Positions 10,755-22,919 of a DNA stretch of 64,000 bases are shown one piece after another. The notes below the pieces were generated by a model. The model did no database searches, was not told the origin of the DNA, and saw only the letters and a list, made by a program, of their open reading frames with translations. The stretch's first letter is position 1. Each line of letters begins with the position of its first letter. The translations under genes were made by a program, and so were the position numbers. Source of the DNA: Filobasidium wieringae (Eukaryota; Basidiomycota; Tremellomycetes; Filobasidiales; Filobasidiaceae); contig BCIV01000019.1 in NCBI GenBank assembly GCA_001600055.1, positions 434,001 through 498,000 on the forward strand. The letters run 5' to 3'.

Positions 10755-13700
10755 TCATGCTGCTGCGGCCCGATCGGCACGGTCCGCTGCTAAAGAAGCG
10801 ACAGTGATACCTGCTCGTAACACTTTGGCGATGGTAGACAGTAAGTCTGTCCGTCTCACGGGTTTAGAGACAAAGTCGTCCTGTAGGACCGAAGCGGGTC
10901 AGCGATCAAATTATGGAGTCAGTGGTACCAAAGACACCTACCATTCCAGCTGCCAAACATCTCTCCTTATCGCCCAGCATAGCGTGTGCCGTCAGAGCAA
11001 TGATCGGTACCCTCTTGTACCCTTCCTGCTCTTCCAACACCCTTATCATACTGGTAGACTCTAATCCTCCAACGACGGGCATCGAGACATCCATGAGAAT
11101 GACAGCAAACGGTCGCTTCTCCTTCATAGCATCTCTGTATTTCTCGAATGCTACTTGACCGTTGTCTGCGACATCGACTCGGTGACCACCCCCTTCGAGA
11201 AGCTTGACGGCGAGCTTTTGGTTGACAAAGTTGTCCTCTGCTAGGAGGATGTCCAGAGATTTGTTCTTGCCCTGATCGGTGGGCTGTAATTGATGGCTTT
11301 CCAGGGCAGGGAGCAACGCACTAGAAAGGTCGGCCATATTGAGAGGGGTTGTGAAGTAAGAAGTAATCCCGACATCCAAGCAGGTCTTGACAGGTACGGG
11401 AGAAAGGAGTTCGTCTTCCTCGGAAGGCAAAGCTAGTAATCGCCTTCTCGATTCGGACAAGTGTAGGTATCGAGGGTTATCAGGTCCAGGGGGTACGTTT
11501 GTTGGGGAAAGTAAAACGATCGGAATGAAACGCAGGTGTTCAACCTCCCTGAGTTTCTCTGCGGCGAGGATGGAGTCCACGATCACAGCGTGATACAGTG
11601 GGACTCCATCTCTACTGCTCAGACTCAAGCCCCAGACCTCTTGTACGGAACGAATGACAACGGGTCGCAAGTTCAGTTCCTTGAGTTTATCAGCGACACC
11701 TGTCGTATCTCCGAGAGTGTCGATGAAGAGGATATGTCTTCGAGCCCATGGAGCCAGTCGATCCAGCACCTGAGCGGGAGTCCGGGTGGTCTTCTTCGCC
11801 ATCATGGTGAAACAGAATCGACTTCCTTTCCCATAGACACTCTCAACCCAGAGTTTTCCTCCCATCAAGCTGACAAGTCGTTTGGAGATCGACAGACCTA
11901 ACCCGGTTCCTCCATACTTTCGAGTTGTCGATCCATCCGCCTGAGCGAAAGTGTCGAAGATCAAGTCCAACTTGTCCTGTTTGATACCGATACCGCTATC
12001 GGCCACGCAGAACTCTAGCTCGACAGCATCCTCGTAGTCCCTGACGAATCGACAGCTCAAGGCGACCTGTCCTTTGGTCGTGAACTTGACCGCATTACCG
12101 ATCAGATTGGTGATGATCTGTCTCAATCTCAACGTGTCACCGATAACATGATCCGGTAGTGCGGGATCTACGTTGACGATCAAATCCAGACTGTTTTGAG
12201 CTGCTTTCACGCATAGGGTCTTGAGGACGCCGAACAAGGTGATCCGTAGCGAGAAAGGAATCTCTTCCATGGTCATTCGACCGGCCTCGACTGCGGATAG
12301 ACAATCAGTCAGTAGAGATACTGAATGAGATAGAATCGAAGCTTACTCTTGGAAATATCCAAGATATCGTCGATGATGGTGAGTAGGGATCCAGCCAATT
12401 GCGAGACGATCATCAAGTTTTCCCTGTATGAGAGCGGTCAGCGCTGATCAACAGTTATGAAATACTCAATATCTACCTCTGCTGCCTGTTGAGCTCGGTC
12501 TCGAGTGTAAGAACGGTCATCCCAATGATACCGTTCATAGGCGTTCGGATCTCGTGCGACATGTTTGCCAAGAATTCACTCTTCGATCGGTTGGCAAGTT
12601 CGGCAGCCTGACGAGCTTGAGTGTTTTTAGAGATGGATTCTCTCAACGCTCCGACCATCTGATTGATCTTGGTCTTTAAGGAATCCATCTCTCCGCTCGC
12701 TTCGACCGTGATGAACTTGGTGAAATCGCCATCCGTAGCTGCCGCAGAGATCTGTGCGAAAGCTCGCACTTGACTCGTCAAGTTGGCGGCTGTAAGAGTA
12801 GGCCAAGAAGATCAGCCACATCGTCCATAATACACGGTCGAACGGAACTTGCCCATAGCGTTGACATTGGTCCTGACAGATCAACATCACATGAGCGAAA
12901 CCCAGTACCGACAACCACCTTTACAACTCACGTGATCTCCTTCCAAACCCCCTCAACGTTTTCGACCTGAGCTTGAATACCCAACTTTCCTTCAAGTCCG
13001 ACCTGCTGAGCGACCCTGACGACCTCGGAGGAGAAAGATCGCAAGCTATCTACCATGCCGTTGACGTCGATCTTGAGGAGCTGGATCTCTCCGTGGGCGG
13101 AGACGTCGATCCTGTGGTCCGGTTTGATCAGTATAGAGATGTCATCGAGACCAGGTGACAACTTACTTTTGCGAGAGATCACCCCTAGCGATGGCTCGGG
13201 TGACCATAGCGATCCCCCTAACCTGAGTAGTCAAGTTCTATCACGCCGTATAAACGATCAGCGGTCGTTCCCTGAGCATCTGTGTGCTCCCCAAACCCAC
13301 CCCGGCCATCAGATTGACGTTATCCAAAAGATCCTTCCATTCACCCTTGGCATCCGGTACGACGGCCTGACCACCCAACCGTCCTTCCGTTCCTACGGCG
13401 ATAGCGACTTTCGTCACTTCCGCAGTGAAGACACGTAATTGCGATACCTGTCGCAAAGGCGGGATTCAGCGACAAGGAATCGACGGGAAAGAGAGAGACG
13501 TAAAAGGGGCGGACCATTCCGTTGACGGTCAATTTGAGACCCAATATCTCACCCGCGCTGTCCTGGGTGGTCAACAGCTCTGTCAAATCGCCTGCAGCTA
13601 CCGCACTGGTGACCTGAGCGATCTCTCGAACTCTATCGAGCTTTGTACATCAGGGACCACTCCATCTCTATCCCACGAGCATGACGATGACTCACTGTTC

Positions 13701-15349
13701 AGTCAAGTTCTGTGCCATCCTGAACACCCCCACGGACAGGTGATCAATACCTTTCGAGAAACACCGCTACCCTGTGACAAACGCATTGCGACTCACTGAT
13801 TGACGTTGGTAGTCAATTCCAACCAGACCCCACCGACGCCTTCGACCTTTGCCGATCCTCCCAAGATCCCTTTGGTCCCTACCTCGAGGGCCACCCTGGA
13901 TACTTCTCGAGCAAAGACGGTCAGTTGAGCTACCATATTATTGACCTAGATCGGGGAAGAATTAGAAATCGCTCTACACCATCACGGGTAAAGGTAGTGA
14001 AAAGAAGACGACATGGGGACGTACGGTATCTTTCAAAATGGCAATCTCCCCATCGGCCTCGATCTCGACTTTTTGGGATAAATCCCCATTGGCGATGGCC
14101 GTAGCGACGTACCCGATACTCCTCACTTGATCCGTCAAGCTCGAGCACATTCCTATCGCGACCCGGGTCCGTCCGTATGTAAAGAACATCAGCGACTGCG
14201 TGTGACCCATCTCCCGGTTGAAGATGAATCGAGGGAAACGAGACCGGGGTACTGACGATTGACGTTCAAGACCAACTGGCTCCATACCCCCTGTACGTCC
14301 GGAACATCCGCCGTCCTCCCCAACTTGCCCTGACTTCCCACTTCGAGACTGACAATACTGACCTCCCTAGCCAAGACCCTCAACATCTTGACCATCTTGT
14401 TGATCGTCAATTTCAGATCCAACAACTCGCCCTCCGCGGGGACTTCGATCGTACGTGACAAGTCGCCTTTGCTGATGGCGGTGGTGACTTCGGAAATGGC
14501 TCGGACTTGGGAGGTCAGGTTTCCTGCCAGTTTGTTCACGACCGAGGTGAGGTCTAGCCAGGTCCCTTGGACGCCTTGGACGATCGCTTGGCCTCCTAAT
14601 CTACCTTCCGTCCCGACTGATCGAATCAAGTCAAACATTCATGCACGTAGATCAGCTCCCCCATTCCCCACTCCTTTTTAAAACCAAACCCCATAACCCC
14701 CACCCCCCCCTCCGGACTGACCTTCCGTAGCAACCCTCTCGACCTCCTCGGCAAACGTTTTCAACTGATCCACCATCCCGTTGATCACGTCCTTGAGTTC
14801 CCCCATGATGGGTCCTTCTACGGGGACGGTGATCTTGGCTTGGAGGTCTCCTTTGGCGACGGCCCGGCAGACACGGGCGATATCCTTGACTTGGGCTTTG
14901 AGGAGTACGAGTTCTTTTTCCGGCGAGAGGGTTGTCAGGGATGTCGAGGTCGAGGTCGTGGTCGTGGTCGAGGTTGTGTTTGAGGTCGAGGTCGAGGTCG
15001 GGGTCGGGGAGACCGAATCCAAACCGAGGGTGGAGTTGGGGGAAAAAGCAGAACGCTCATTCACCGACCCAGGGACCAAAGGATGTCCAACCCGATCACC
15101 CCCCTCCCCCTCCCCCCGTTCAAGTCCAGGTTCTAGTTCAAGTTCGAGTTCAAGCCGAATCAACGACCTGATCCTCTCCTCGATCTTCCCCTTCCATTCT
15201 TCCGACGTAAAGTCATTCGAATTTGGGCCGGTATTTGTCGGGCTCCCTGTCAGCTCTGTTACAGGGGGGGCGTGGGAGAAGGAGGAGGAGGAGGTGGAAG
15301 GGAATAAGAGGTTCCCGATCCGATTTTCAAAAGCCGAGGACGTCGACAT
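10755..15349 (-). CDS. NIK1: Group III hybrid histidine kinase with six HAMP repeats (Nik1/Os-1 type)
   Basis: Cytosolic osmosensing hybrid kinase feeding the HOG pathway; members of this group are the target of fludioxonil-type fungicides. Fourteen exons run from 14722-15349 (first) to 10755-10880 (last) and give 1,229 residues. After a Ser/Thr-rich N-terminus come six HAMP repeats, each with a core like [10 protein letters not shown] and the linker NVNxMAxNLTxQVR. Then come the HisKA box [15 protein letters not shown] with the phospho-His, the ATPase motifs [16 protein letters not shown] and [13 protein letters not shown], and a receiver domain with phosphoacceptor LMDVSMP and the conserved Lys in FVSKPV. 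Exons of 20 nt (12853-12872) and 24 nt (13696-13719) are present. The intron after the 20-nt exon begins with GC. The ATG at 15349 is the only sensible start. Confidence 0.95.
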
Positions 15350-15985
15350 GCTGGTGATCCTGGTGAATTGATGTGGGGGGGGGTCGAACACGTTTCCTCT
15401 CCCTCTAAAGCTCAAGACCTCCGAATAGAGAGAATGAGAGAAAAGACGAGTCGTCTAGATTTCCCACGAACAATTCGAACAAGCGGTGCGAGTGACAAGT
15501 GGTCGTTGCGTCGTTGCGTATCAGGAAGAGAAGAGGAGAGACGTGTTTAGCGCTGATCAACGGCGTGTCTCACACTTGAACCACAAAAGCCCAGCGGGGG
15601 GGAATGATCGATGGCTCAATGGGTATTGCTGGAAAGAGGAAGGTCGGGGTCGCGGGGGTGTAGAGGATAGGGTGGTAGAGAGGGAGGTATTGCTTGTGAT
15701 GAGAGGGAGTGAGGATGGATTGGAGGTGCTATGTGCGAGAGTGAGATGTGGACAGGGAGGACGATGAGACATGAGACAGGAGACAGAGAGGATACAGAGT
15801 GTGGATGTGATGGTCGTGCTCGACCGCGTTACGTAATCAGACGGACAATCGGATTCTTTTCATTGTCCGGAACTCGGGTTACCATTTACTTCCTGCATTT
15901 GGATTTCATCTCGACGTTCCTATCCTCGGTCTGGATCGTAACGATCCTGGCAATCCGTTTGGTTGGACCCCTTGCTCGCGTTGGT

Positions 15986-16016
15986 CCTGGTCGCCTGGTC
16001 GCCTGGTCGCCTGGTG
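15986..16016. repeat. Tandem 8-bp repeat (TGGTCGCC, about three to four copies)
   Basis: The unit TGGTCGCC is repeated head to tail in the region upstream of the kinase. It sits in no gene I can support. Confidence 0.6.
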
Positions 16017-16410
16017 GATACTTTCACAGGTCATCCTCTAAATAACTGACCCCCCCACGCTCGACTGTCTCGGTCGGATGATCGGCACAATGAATACCCG
16101 TAGCCTTACCTACCCTGGACCCTGTACCTCGCTTTCGCTCACTCGTCATTCGAAACTCCGAAAGACAATGCCTGGGACAGTCGAGTGAGCGAGTGACCCC
16201 AGCGATCCTAGTGAACTAGAGCCGCAAAGACTACAACCCTACAACCCTACAGCTCGTCCTAACAGCTCTCAACCCATGGTCCATCATCCATCGTGTGAGG
16301 CGTGACGTGACCCCCGGGTAAACTCAAACCGATAATAATGATCAACGCGATCCGACCCTTAGCGCGGGGTCGATCCGGTCTTCTCCTCGTTCTTCACTTC
16401 CTTCGCCCAA

Positions 16411-16450
16411 CGTGCGACGCGCGACGTGCGACGTGCGACGTGCGACGTGC
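16411..16450. repeat. Tandem 7-bp repeat (CGTGCGA, about six units)
   Basis: The heptamer CGTGCGA, with one CGCGCGA variant, repeats about six times. GC-rich and CpG-dense. It may be a protein-binding array or a simple expansion. Confidence 0.65.
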
Positions 16451-18582
16451 CACGACCTTGGACCTTGGATCCTTAGATCTTCGAGTCCTGAGCTTTGAGA
16501 TTGAAACGATCTTGACCCCAGACATACCCCGTCCTCGAAGCTCACCCATCCGCCCATCCATGACGTTCGATCAAGACATCCCACCGCGAACGTACCCGTC
16601 GACCGGGCCGGATCTAACCGGTCGACCGATCGACGACCGGGTGGAATTCGAACGGTGTTTCACCGTGGAACGGTTTCAGGACGTTCGTGAACGTTTCCGA
16701 GCGATTCAGGCTGTCCACACTGTTACCTCCAGGGCCTCTAACATCTCGCCCCTATCATTGTATCGAGCTCGACCAGTTCAAGCCTCGATTCTCGAGCATA
16801 CCCCTGTCCCATCCATCCCATCGACCGTCCACTACCTCGTCTCGTCTCGTTCGCGTCGATCTCAATCACATGCCATTATTGCGAGGACAACAAGGATCGC
16901 AAGGATCCAACCGAATCGGACGTGGAGTGGACCTGAGGGACTTTTCCCAGGATGCTGGTGACTGTGTATCACGCCAGCCTGGAAGCCGAACACGACAGGC
17001 TTGCAGGGAACAACGATCGGATTAGAGCTACGAATGCGATGTTGACAATTCCAGCCGGTCAACGGGTCGCCCAATCCAAGTTCACCTTATTGGTCCTCCA
17101 ACTCCGTTCCCGCAGACTTCTCCCTTCCATCACAAGGTCTTGAGTCGGAAAGGTCCGTACCCGGACGTCCATGGATCGAGCTACCCTCCGGAAAATATAG
17201 GGGACTCGTCAGTCGAGCTCTGCGTGACCTCATGAGGTGTAGAACGTGGTCGCTTAGAACGGTGCGAAGAGATCATGAGTATAGTGATCAGGGAGCATAC
17301 GGATTCGGTCCGAACGGAGATGAGCAAGTTACAGCCTTATAAGCCGGGATGAGAAGTGGTTGGAGGACTCGGGCGCTGCAGCGATAAAAGCCACGCGATC
17401 GGGGTCCTCCGTACCAGTGACGGTGACTTCGGAACTCCCGGTTGGAGATCTCATTCCAGTTGGAACAGCTGGGATGAACGATGCTACAGCTACAGCTCCA
17501 CATACTACGACGGAATCGATCTGTAGATCTGTATAGAAAAGCGAGCGTATTTTTCTGGATCTCGCGATGATTCGGACGGAACGGGGGAAAGTCTGTCAGT
17601 CACTCAGTCGTGTTCTGATGACCCAACTATCACCCAATCCCCGTTACAACGATATGAACGGGCACGACCTTTCGTCCATTCACTGGCGTGAACGCGGATC
17701 GTGGAGGCATCTGTTCTAGATCAGAGGTACGATCGTAAATATCCTCCAGCGTCCATCGGGGTCGACATGTCAGGCATAGCCGGTCCTGGATCTGCTTTGG
17801 CACCGAGCTTTCCTTGGTGCAATTATTTACTCGACAGGAACAAGAACCATTTTCCTCGGACACGTCTATAAGGAGCACCTCGATCGTGTGGATCCTCGTT
17901 ATCGCGGATTCAACGGGGGGGTTCCCGCACCTCAAGGATGACCCTGTCATTGCGACCGATGAATGGGAGTACTACTGCTCGTAATCTGAATCATCTCTTC
18001 CCGTCTCTTCCTGCCACGGGCATCGCAGTTACCCTCGGCAACGAATCGACGTTATCACGAGCAATGATGATGGGAGAGCCGTACCGGACGGCAATCGCTG
18101 AACATCCTAAACCCGATCAATCGTACTATACACCATAAGGACCGTTCTCAAATCCCCGATCGAAGTATATCGTGCGTCACATGATCGGATAAAAAGTTCC
18201 GTGCAGGATGAAAAATAGGAGATCTCATACGTCCTCCAGGTTGTCCCTTCCCAGTCCCCCTGTACCCCACGGTACTCAATCCCATAAGAGAGAGGCGATC
18301 AGACCCGTCCATTCCCCCAGGTCAAGACGACCACCGTCCACGCGATGACCGAAATAGTGGATGGATCTCCCGTACGGCCATCCGATGACAAGCATGACAA
18401 GCTGGATGGGTGAGGTCGAGATCGAGATCGATATCGAGTGTACGTGTACGGTGGGGCGGAGCGCTGATCCTCCCGCTAGTCGAGCTTTTCAGAGGGCCCA
18501 TCATTGGGCGTTGTGGCGGAGGCGGGGAGACTTTTGGGTCAAGAGCAGGAATAGCAGCGGGAGTAGGAGGTGGGGGGTTCGT

Positions 18583-19514
18583 TTAGTTTTCTTTTTTTAT
18601 TCTCGTCGAGTTTCTGGACTGGTTTATGTAGGTCCGGGTTTGTCGGGTTGGATGGGGAGGTGCGGAGGGGATGTGGGGTTTGATCTCCTCCTCCTCTTCG
18701 TCTTCCCGCTCCTCCTCCTCCTCCTTCTCCTCCACCTCCTCTCTCTTCACCTCCTCTCTCTTCACCTCCTCTCTCTTCACCTCCCCCTTCCCGCCCTTCC
18801 CGACCCTGCCCCACCCCCCCCTCATCGCACGATAAACCTCATCCCCCTCGACCCTCTTCCAAGCGTCCCAAAACACCTGCGCACCTCGGTATTTCTCTTG
18901 GTCGTAGATCTGGCCCGTTCTTGGCATCGCGGTTCGTTGATCGCCTTGCGACCCTTCGGGCCCTGCGGGATACTTACGTCCGGATGGACGGAGGGCGTAC
19001 CGTGTGGACCGGGTGTAACCCATTTGCAGGAATTTACGGGAGACGTCCATCCTATATTGATTTTGATCGTTTCATTCATATCAATCGGATGATAAGGGGA
19101 TGGAACTAGGAGTTCAGAAAGGGAAAGGGAACGGGGTACTGACCCTACGAAATCTTTTTCTTTCCTGTTTGGTCATAAGGGAAGGGAAGGTCCGGTTCTT
19201 TCAATACGATACACCTGGACGAGCCCAAGCCCAACGAGCCGCACGCACCTAAACTCCTCAAACTTGCCCCATATCTCCCTCACGCTCTCCCTAGCGATGG
19301 CCTCATCCTTGAACCTCCACAGCCCCTTTATCTCGGCGGAATAAGGGTTCGTCTTGAAGACGTTCATCTCCCCCCTCAAGATCTTGTAGAGGTGGGGGTT
19401 CGCTCGGTAGTCTATCGAGAGGGGGTCGGCGGAGGGGGAGGGAACGGGGGGGAGGGTTTCTTTCTGACGTTTGTTGAGAGAGAGGGGGGGAGGGGATGAG
19501 GGACGTTTGGGCAT
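18583..19514 (-). CDS. DUF4385 family protein with Lys/Glu repeat tail
   Basis: Two exons, 19249-19514 and 18583-19051, give 244 residues. The DUF4385 domain covers about 30-170: RANPHLYKILRGEMNVF, LWRFKDEAIARESV and RKFLQMGYTRSTRYA, with GRKY and the helix FWDAWKRVE after it. Its function is unknown. The C-terminus carries three to four perfect KREEV repeats, encoded by a 15-bp tandem repeat, then a Glu-rich run, suggesting an intrinsically disordered tail. The gene is divergent from the DNA glycosylase across 216 bases, so the two may share a promoter. Confidence 0.85.
18735..18781 (-). repeat. 15-bp tandem repeat encoding KREEV
   Basis: The unit CACCTCCTCTCTCTT on the plus strand is repeated three times nearly perfectly within the DUF4385 coding exon, giving KREEV repeats in the protein. 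Confidence 0.7.
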
Positions 19515-19730
19515 TTTGGCGTGGAGGGCCGAGGTCGAGGTTGGGTTTTTGGGAAGAAAGAGGGGAAAAGGGGATTCGAGGTTGAGATTGATGAGGTCGA
19601 GATCGTTGAACCGGAAGTAAATCTGATTCCGCAGAGAATGACGTCCGATCGACTTTGACTTGAGATCGCGATTCCATTCGATTGCTGAGCCAATCAGATC
19701 GTCCGCAATCCACTCGAATCCACCGTCGAC

Positions 19731-21535
19731 ATGCCCGCTCGCGCCACTCGATCGACGAAACCGTCTTCTGCCAAGAGAGAACCCCCTGTTGCCGAAAAAA
19801 CGGGCGGAAATGGGCTCGATACGGGGTTCAAACTGTCCGATTTGAGTTTCTGGTATGTCGGGGATAGCAACGTGAAATGGTCCATCAAGGGGAAAGACGC
19901 TCTCTTCATCTGTTCCAATGACGATCATGGGGTTCGTCTGGACGTGATCGAGGAGCAGATGGGGGAGTGGTACACCCCCGAGGCGGCACGGGAGGCAGCG
20001 CTGAAGATCGCTAGGAAGATCGATAGGGAGCAGGGCACGGATTCCACCGGGGAAGGGTTGGAGAGGAAGAGGAAGAGGGCGAAAAGGGAGAAGGTGAAAC
20101 GGGAGGAAGAGATGGATGTGGGGTCCCCGAATGGCGAGGAGGAGGTCAAGGAGGAGGACATGGAGGATGAAACGGAGGAACAGGTGGAACGACAGGTCAA
20201 AGAGGAACCCACCGAAGAGTCGGAAATCACACCACGTCCCTCCCGATCCAGATCGACCAAAAAGCAGCCCGTCCCCGAACCCATCACCAAACTCGAGCCC
20301 ACCAAACTCGAACCCGACCCTGAACTCGATCCAACCAGCTCCACCCCCACCTCCGCATCCAAGAAGAAACCCAGCAACAAATACAACCTGACACCCGGCG
20401 AGACCCCGTTCCCCTCCCACCCCCATCCGACCCGTGAAGAATGTCAAAACGTCATCGACCTCCTCAGTACGGTCCACGAGCGTCCGGAACGTACCAAGAT
20501 CCCGAGCGTCACCATGCCCGGTTGTGGCGAAGTCCCTGCGGTCTTGGACTCGCTGATGAGGACCATGTTGAGCGCCGCCACGACCAGTGCCAATTCTAGC
20601 CGAGCGTTTCAAGGGATCGTTGAGAAGTATGGACTGCTGGAGACGGGCGAGGGGAAGGGGAGTGTGGATTGGAATAAAGTCAGGTTGGGAACGAGGGAAG
20701 AGCTCTTCAAGACGATCCAATGCGGTGGACTGGCACAGAATAAGAGCAAGAATATGAAAGCCATCCTCGACATGGTTTACGAAGAGAACCAAACCCGACT
20801 CGCTCAATTCACATCCCCCTCCCTCCCCGACCCTGCCGGCGCCGCTAACGAATCCTCCACGGAAAAACGAACCGAAATCACCACCGCCCAATCGGAAATC
20901 CTCTCCCTCAACCACCTCCACAGCCTCTCCACCTCGGCCGCTATGGAAAAACTAACCTCATACCCCGGGATCGGGGTCAAGACCGCCTCCTGCGTCCTCC
21001 TCTTCAACTTCGAACGCGGTTCTTTCGCCGTGGACACGCACGTGTGGAGACTTTGTAGATGGCTCAATTGGGTGCCACAGGGGGCGACGAGGAATCAGAC
21101 GTTTAGTCATTGTGATACGAGGATCCCGGATGAGATGAAGTATGATTTACACGGGTTGTTTTGGAAACATGGGAAATATTGGTCAGTCCGGCGTTCGCGT
21201 TCACTCGACCTTCCCCCCCNNCCCCCCCCCCCCCCCCCGTCGTCGTTTTTACTTTTCACTCATCCGATCTTTTTCGATTCGCCTCGATCAGCCCGAAATG
21301 CCGCATGATGCCCGTCAAGGGAAGACCGGATTTGGATAACATGGTTTGTCCCATTGATGATCTCATCAAAGCTGCGGGGGGACGAAGGGCTCCTATGGAG
21401 AAGAAACGAGCGGCTGGGTCTGGGACGGGTGTCAAGGGGAAGGCCAAGGCCAAGGCCAGGGGGAAGGGGAAGAGGAAGAGGGAGGAGAGTGAGGAGAGTG
21501 AGTTGTCGGATTTGACTGACAGTGAGGATGAGTGA
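19731..21535 (+). CDS. HhH-GPD DNA glycosylase / endonuclease III-like protein
   Basis: Base-excision repair glycosylase of the helix-hairpin-helix-GPD superfamily, presumably nuclear. Exons 19731-21181 and 21292-21535 give 564 residues. Residues 120-240 are a charged, disordered insert. The glycosylase core spans about 245-490 and ends in the hairpin LTSYPGIGVKTASCVLLF, with the catalytic Lys, and VDTHVWRLCRW, with the catalytic Asp. The iron-sulfur cysteines of endonuclease III are only partly kept: after HGKY there is CPKC and one more Cys 16 residues on. The tail is Lys/Arg-rich, a likely nuclear signal, then acidic. The intron contains a C-run and two undetermined bases, which do not touch coding sequence. 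Specificity cannot be read. Confidence 0.88.
21218..21238. repeat. Poly-C tract with two undetermined bases in an intron
   Basis: A run of C broken by NN lies in the single intron of the glycosylase gene. It is a typical sequencing or assembly weak point; the true length of the run is unknown. Confidence 0.9.
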
Positions 21536-22919
21536 AGGTGGGACGAGCGGGGTGGGGAATTTGTAGCGATTTGAAAGTGGATTCGTATTTCAAGAACAAC
21601 TCGCTGTGATTGTGTTCCGTCTGTTTGTGCCTGTTCAGTAGCATCAGGAGAGCCGGGAAATGATGTTCTGGCAAAGATCAGACAAGGTGGTAGTAACGAT
21701 TAAACTAATTTTATGTTAGACAATGTGAATCTCAAGGCTCACTTTGGGAGGCAAGTCGTACCTAACTCAATTCCTGACGCAAATTCAAACGGATGGTACC
21801 ATTGGAAAGCTCTTGAAATGGGGTGAAAGAGAGACTATAAGCGATTAAGATTCGAGTGAGTATAAAGTATGGTACATCAGGTTAAATGTACATACTGCTG
21901 GTATTCTTCTGAATCACGGCTGATGTTCAGTTCATCAGCTCTAGAAGAAATACCTCCTCCGGTTCGTTCTCCATGACCTGTTTAGTCTATCGATTATAAC
22001 TTTGGGCCAGGTCGGTCCCTAGTCTTGGCAAACTCTTCGATAAGCTCTCGAGTCAGTACTTCCTGGATGGTAGCGGCTGTCTGTTTGTGCACACTATGGG
22101 CTATACCGTACGGGAGCCGACTTTCAACCTTATATCTCGCGTTTGATTTGCTATATACCTCTCTCTACCCTACCCATAAAGCCATGTTCGAAGGTGCTAG
22201 GATTACTACTGGAGTCGTGGTACAAATGACTGTAACCGGTGTGGGGATATTGTTCCCGGTAGCAAGTTACCTTGGGATACATAGGGCTGAACATTTCTAG
22301 TACAAAGCACATAGCATTCGATTTCTCGACTCCCAGGGGATGGGTCAGACGCCTAGGAGGTAGTTCGCTCATTGACATTCCACGCTCGAATTAGGCCGAC
22401 AATGACGCGCGCCTATTTTAGGGGTTTCGACTGCTTCTAACGCTGCCCTGAATTCATTCTGCTGGTTTCTTATCGACTGTTCCAGTCGCAAACATAATCT
22501 TAGCATAGTGAGACGGGCCTTTTGGTAACACTTAACCGCAAGATCCTAGACGGTGTCCGCAACGTTTGCGATTAGCGGGCGGATTCTGATTCCAGGAGAG
22601 TAGATGCTAGGACCGGTTTGAGGCAGGTCATCAAGCTCTTCCCCACCACATGCGCATTTACTGATCGCGGAAACCTACAGCTGTCTTGACAGAAGATAGA
22701 CACCTGGACGACGTTCCCTTCAACAGCTCGTTCGGATTATCTAGAAGCAGATGAAGCAGAGTCTGCATGCGGAGATTGTGAACCAACTTTATCGTCGCAG
22801 AGCATGCATCATATTTTTTGTTCCATAATCAGACATTTATAAAGTAAAGACAGGTCCTCTCCATAGTGTGAGCTCGACTACGTTTGAGAAACTCCCATCC
22901 ATTAGGGATGTCACAAGGT
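21536..22919. other. Intergenic region, no supported gene
   Basis: About 1.4 kb between the converging glycosylase and SDR genes. A 91-residue frame at 22025-22300 has hydrophobic stretches but no homology I recognise and no promoter-like context. It may be a relic, as this is the border of the accessory cluster. Confidence 0.4.

Larger units (their letters stand above)
15350..18582. other. Long region without a convincing gene, upstream of the kinase
   Basis: About 3.2 kb separate the kinase start from the 3' end of the DUF4385 gene. Open frames here have no recognisable domain, are proline/arginine-rich on one strand, and break at low-complexity runs. Two short tandem repeats lie inside it. 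It may hold a long kinase promoter and leader, a non-coding RNA, or an orphan gene I cannot recognise. Confidence 0.4.

Noticed and set aside
14678..15415. An upstream start for the kinase 22 codons earlier
   Set aside because: The codon at that place is TTG, not ATG; the first ATG in frame is at 15349.
16338..16961. A 207-codon open frame upstream of the kinase
   Set aside because: Arg/Pro-rich composition, starts in a tandem repeat, no domain or splice support.
19173..20921. A 582-codon minus-strand open frame over the glycosylase
   Set aside because: Most of it is the antisense shadow of the charged glycosylase insert; only its last part, from 19514, is the first exon of the DUF4385 gene.
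22025..22300. A 91-codon hydrophobic frame as a small membrane protein
   Set aside because: No family resemblance, no intron, no promoter context; kept only as part of an intergenic note.
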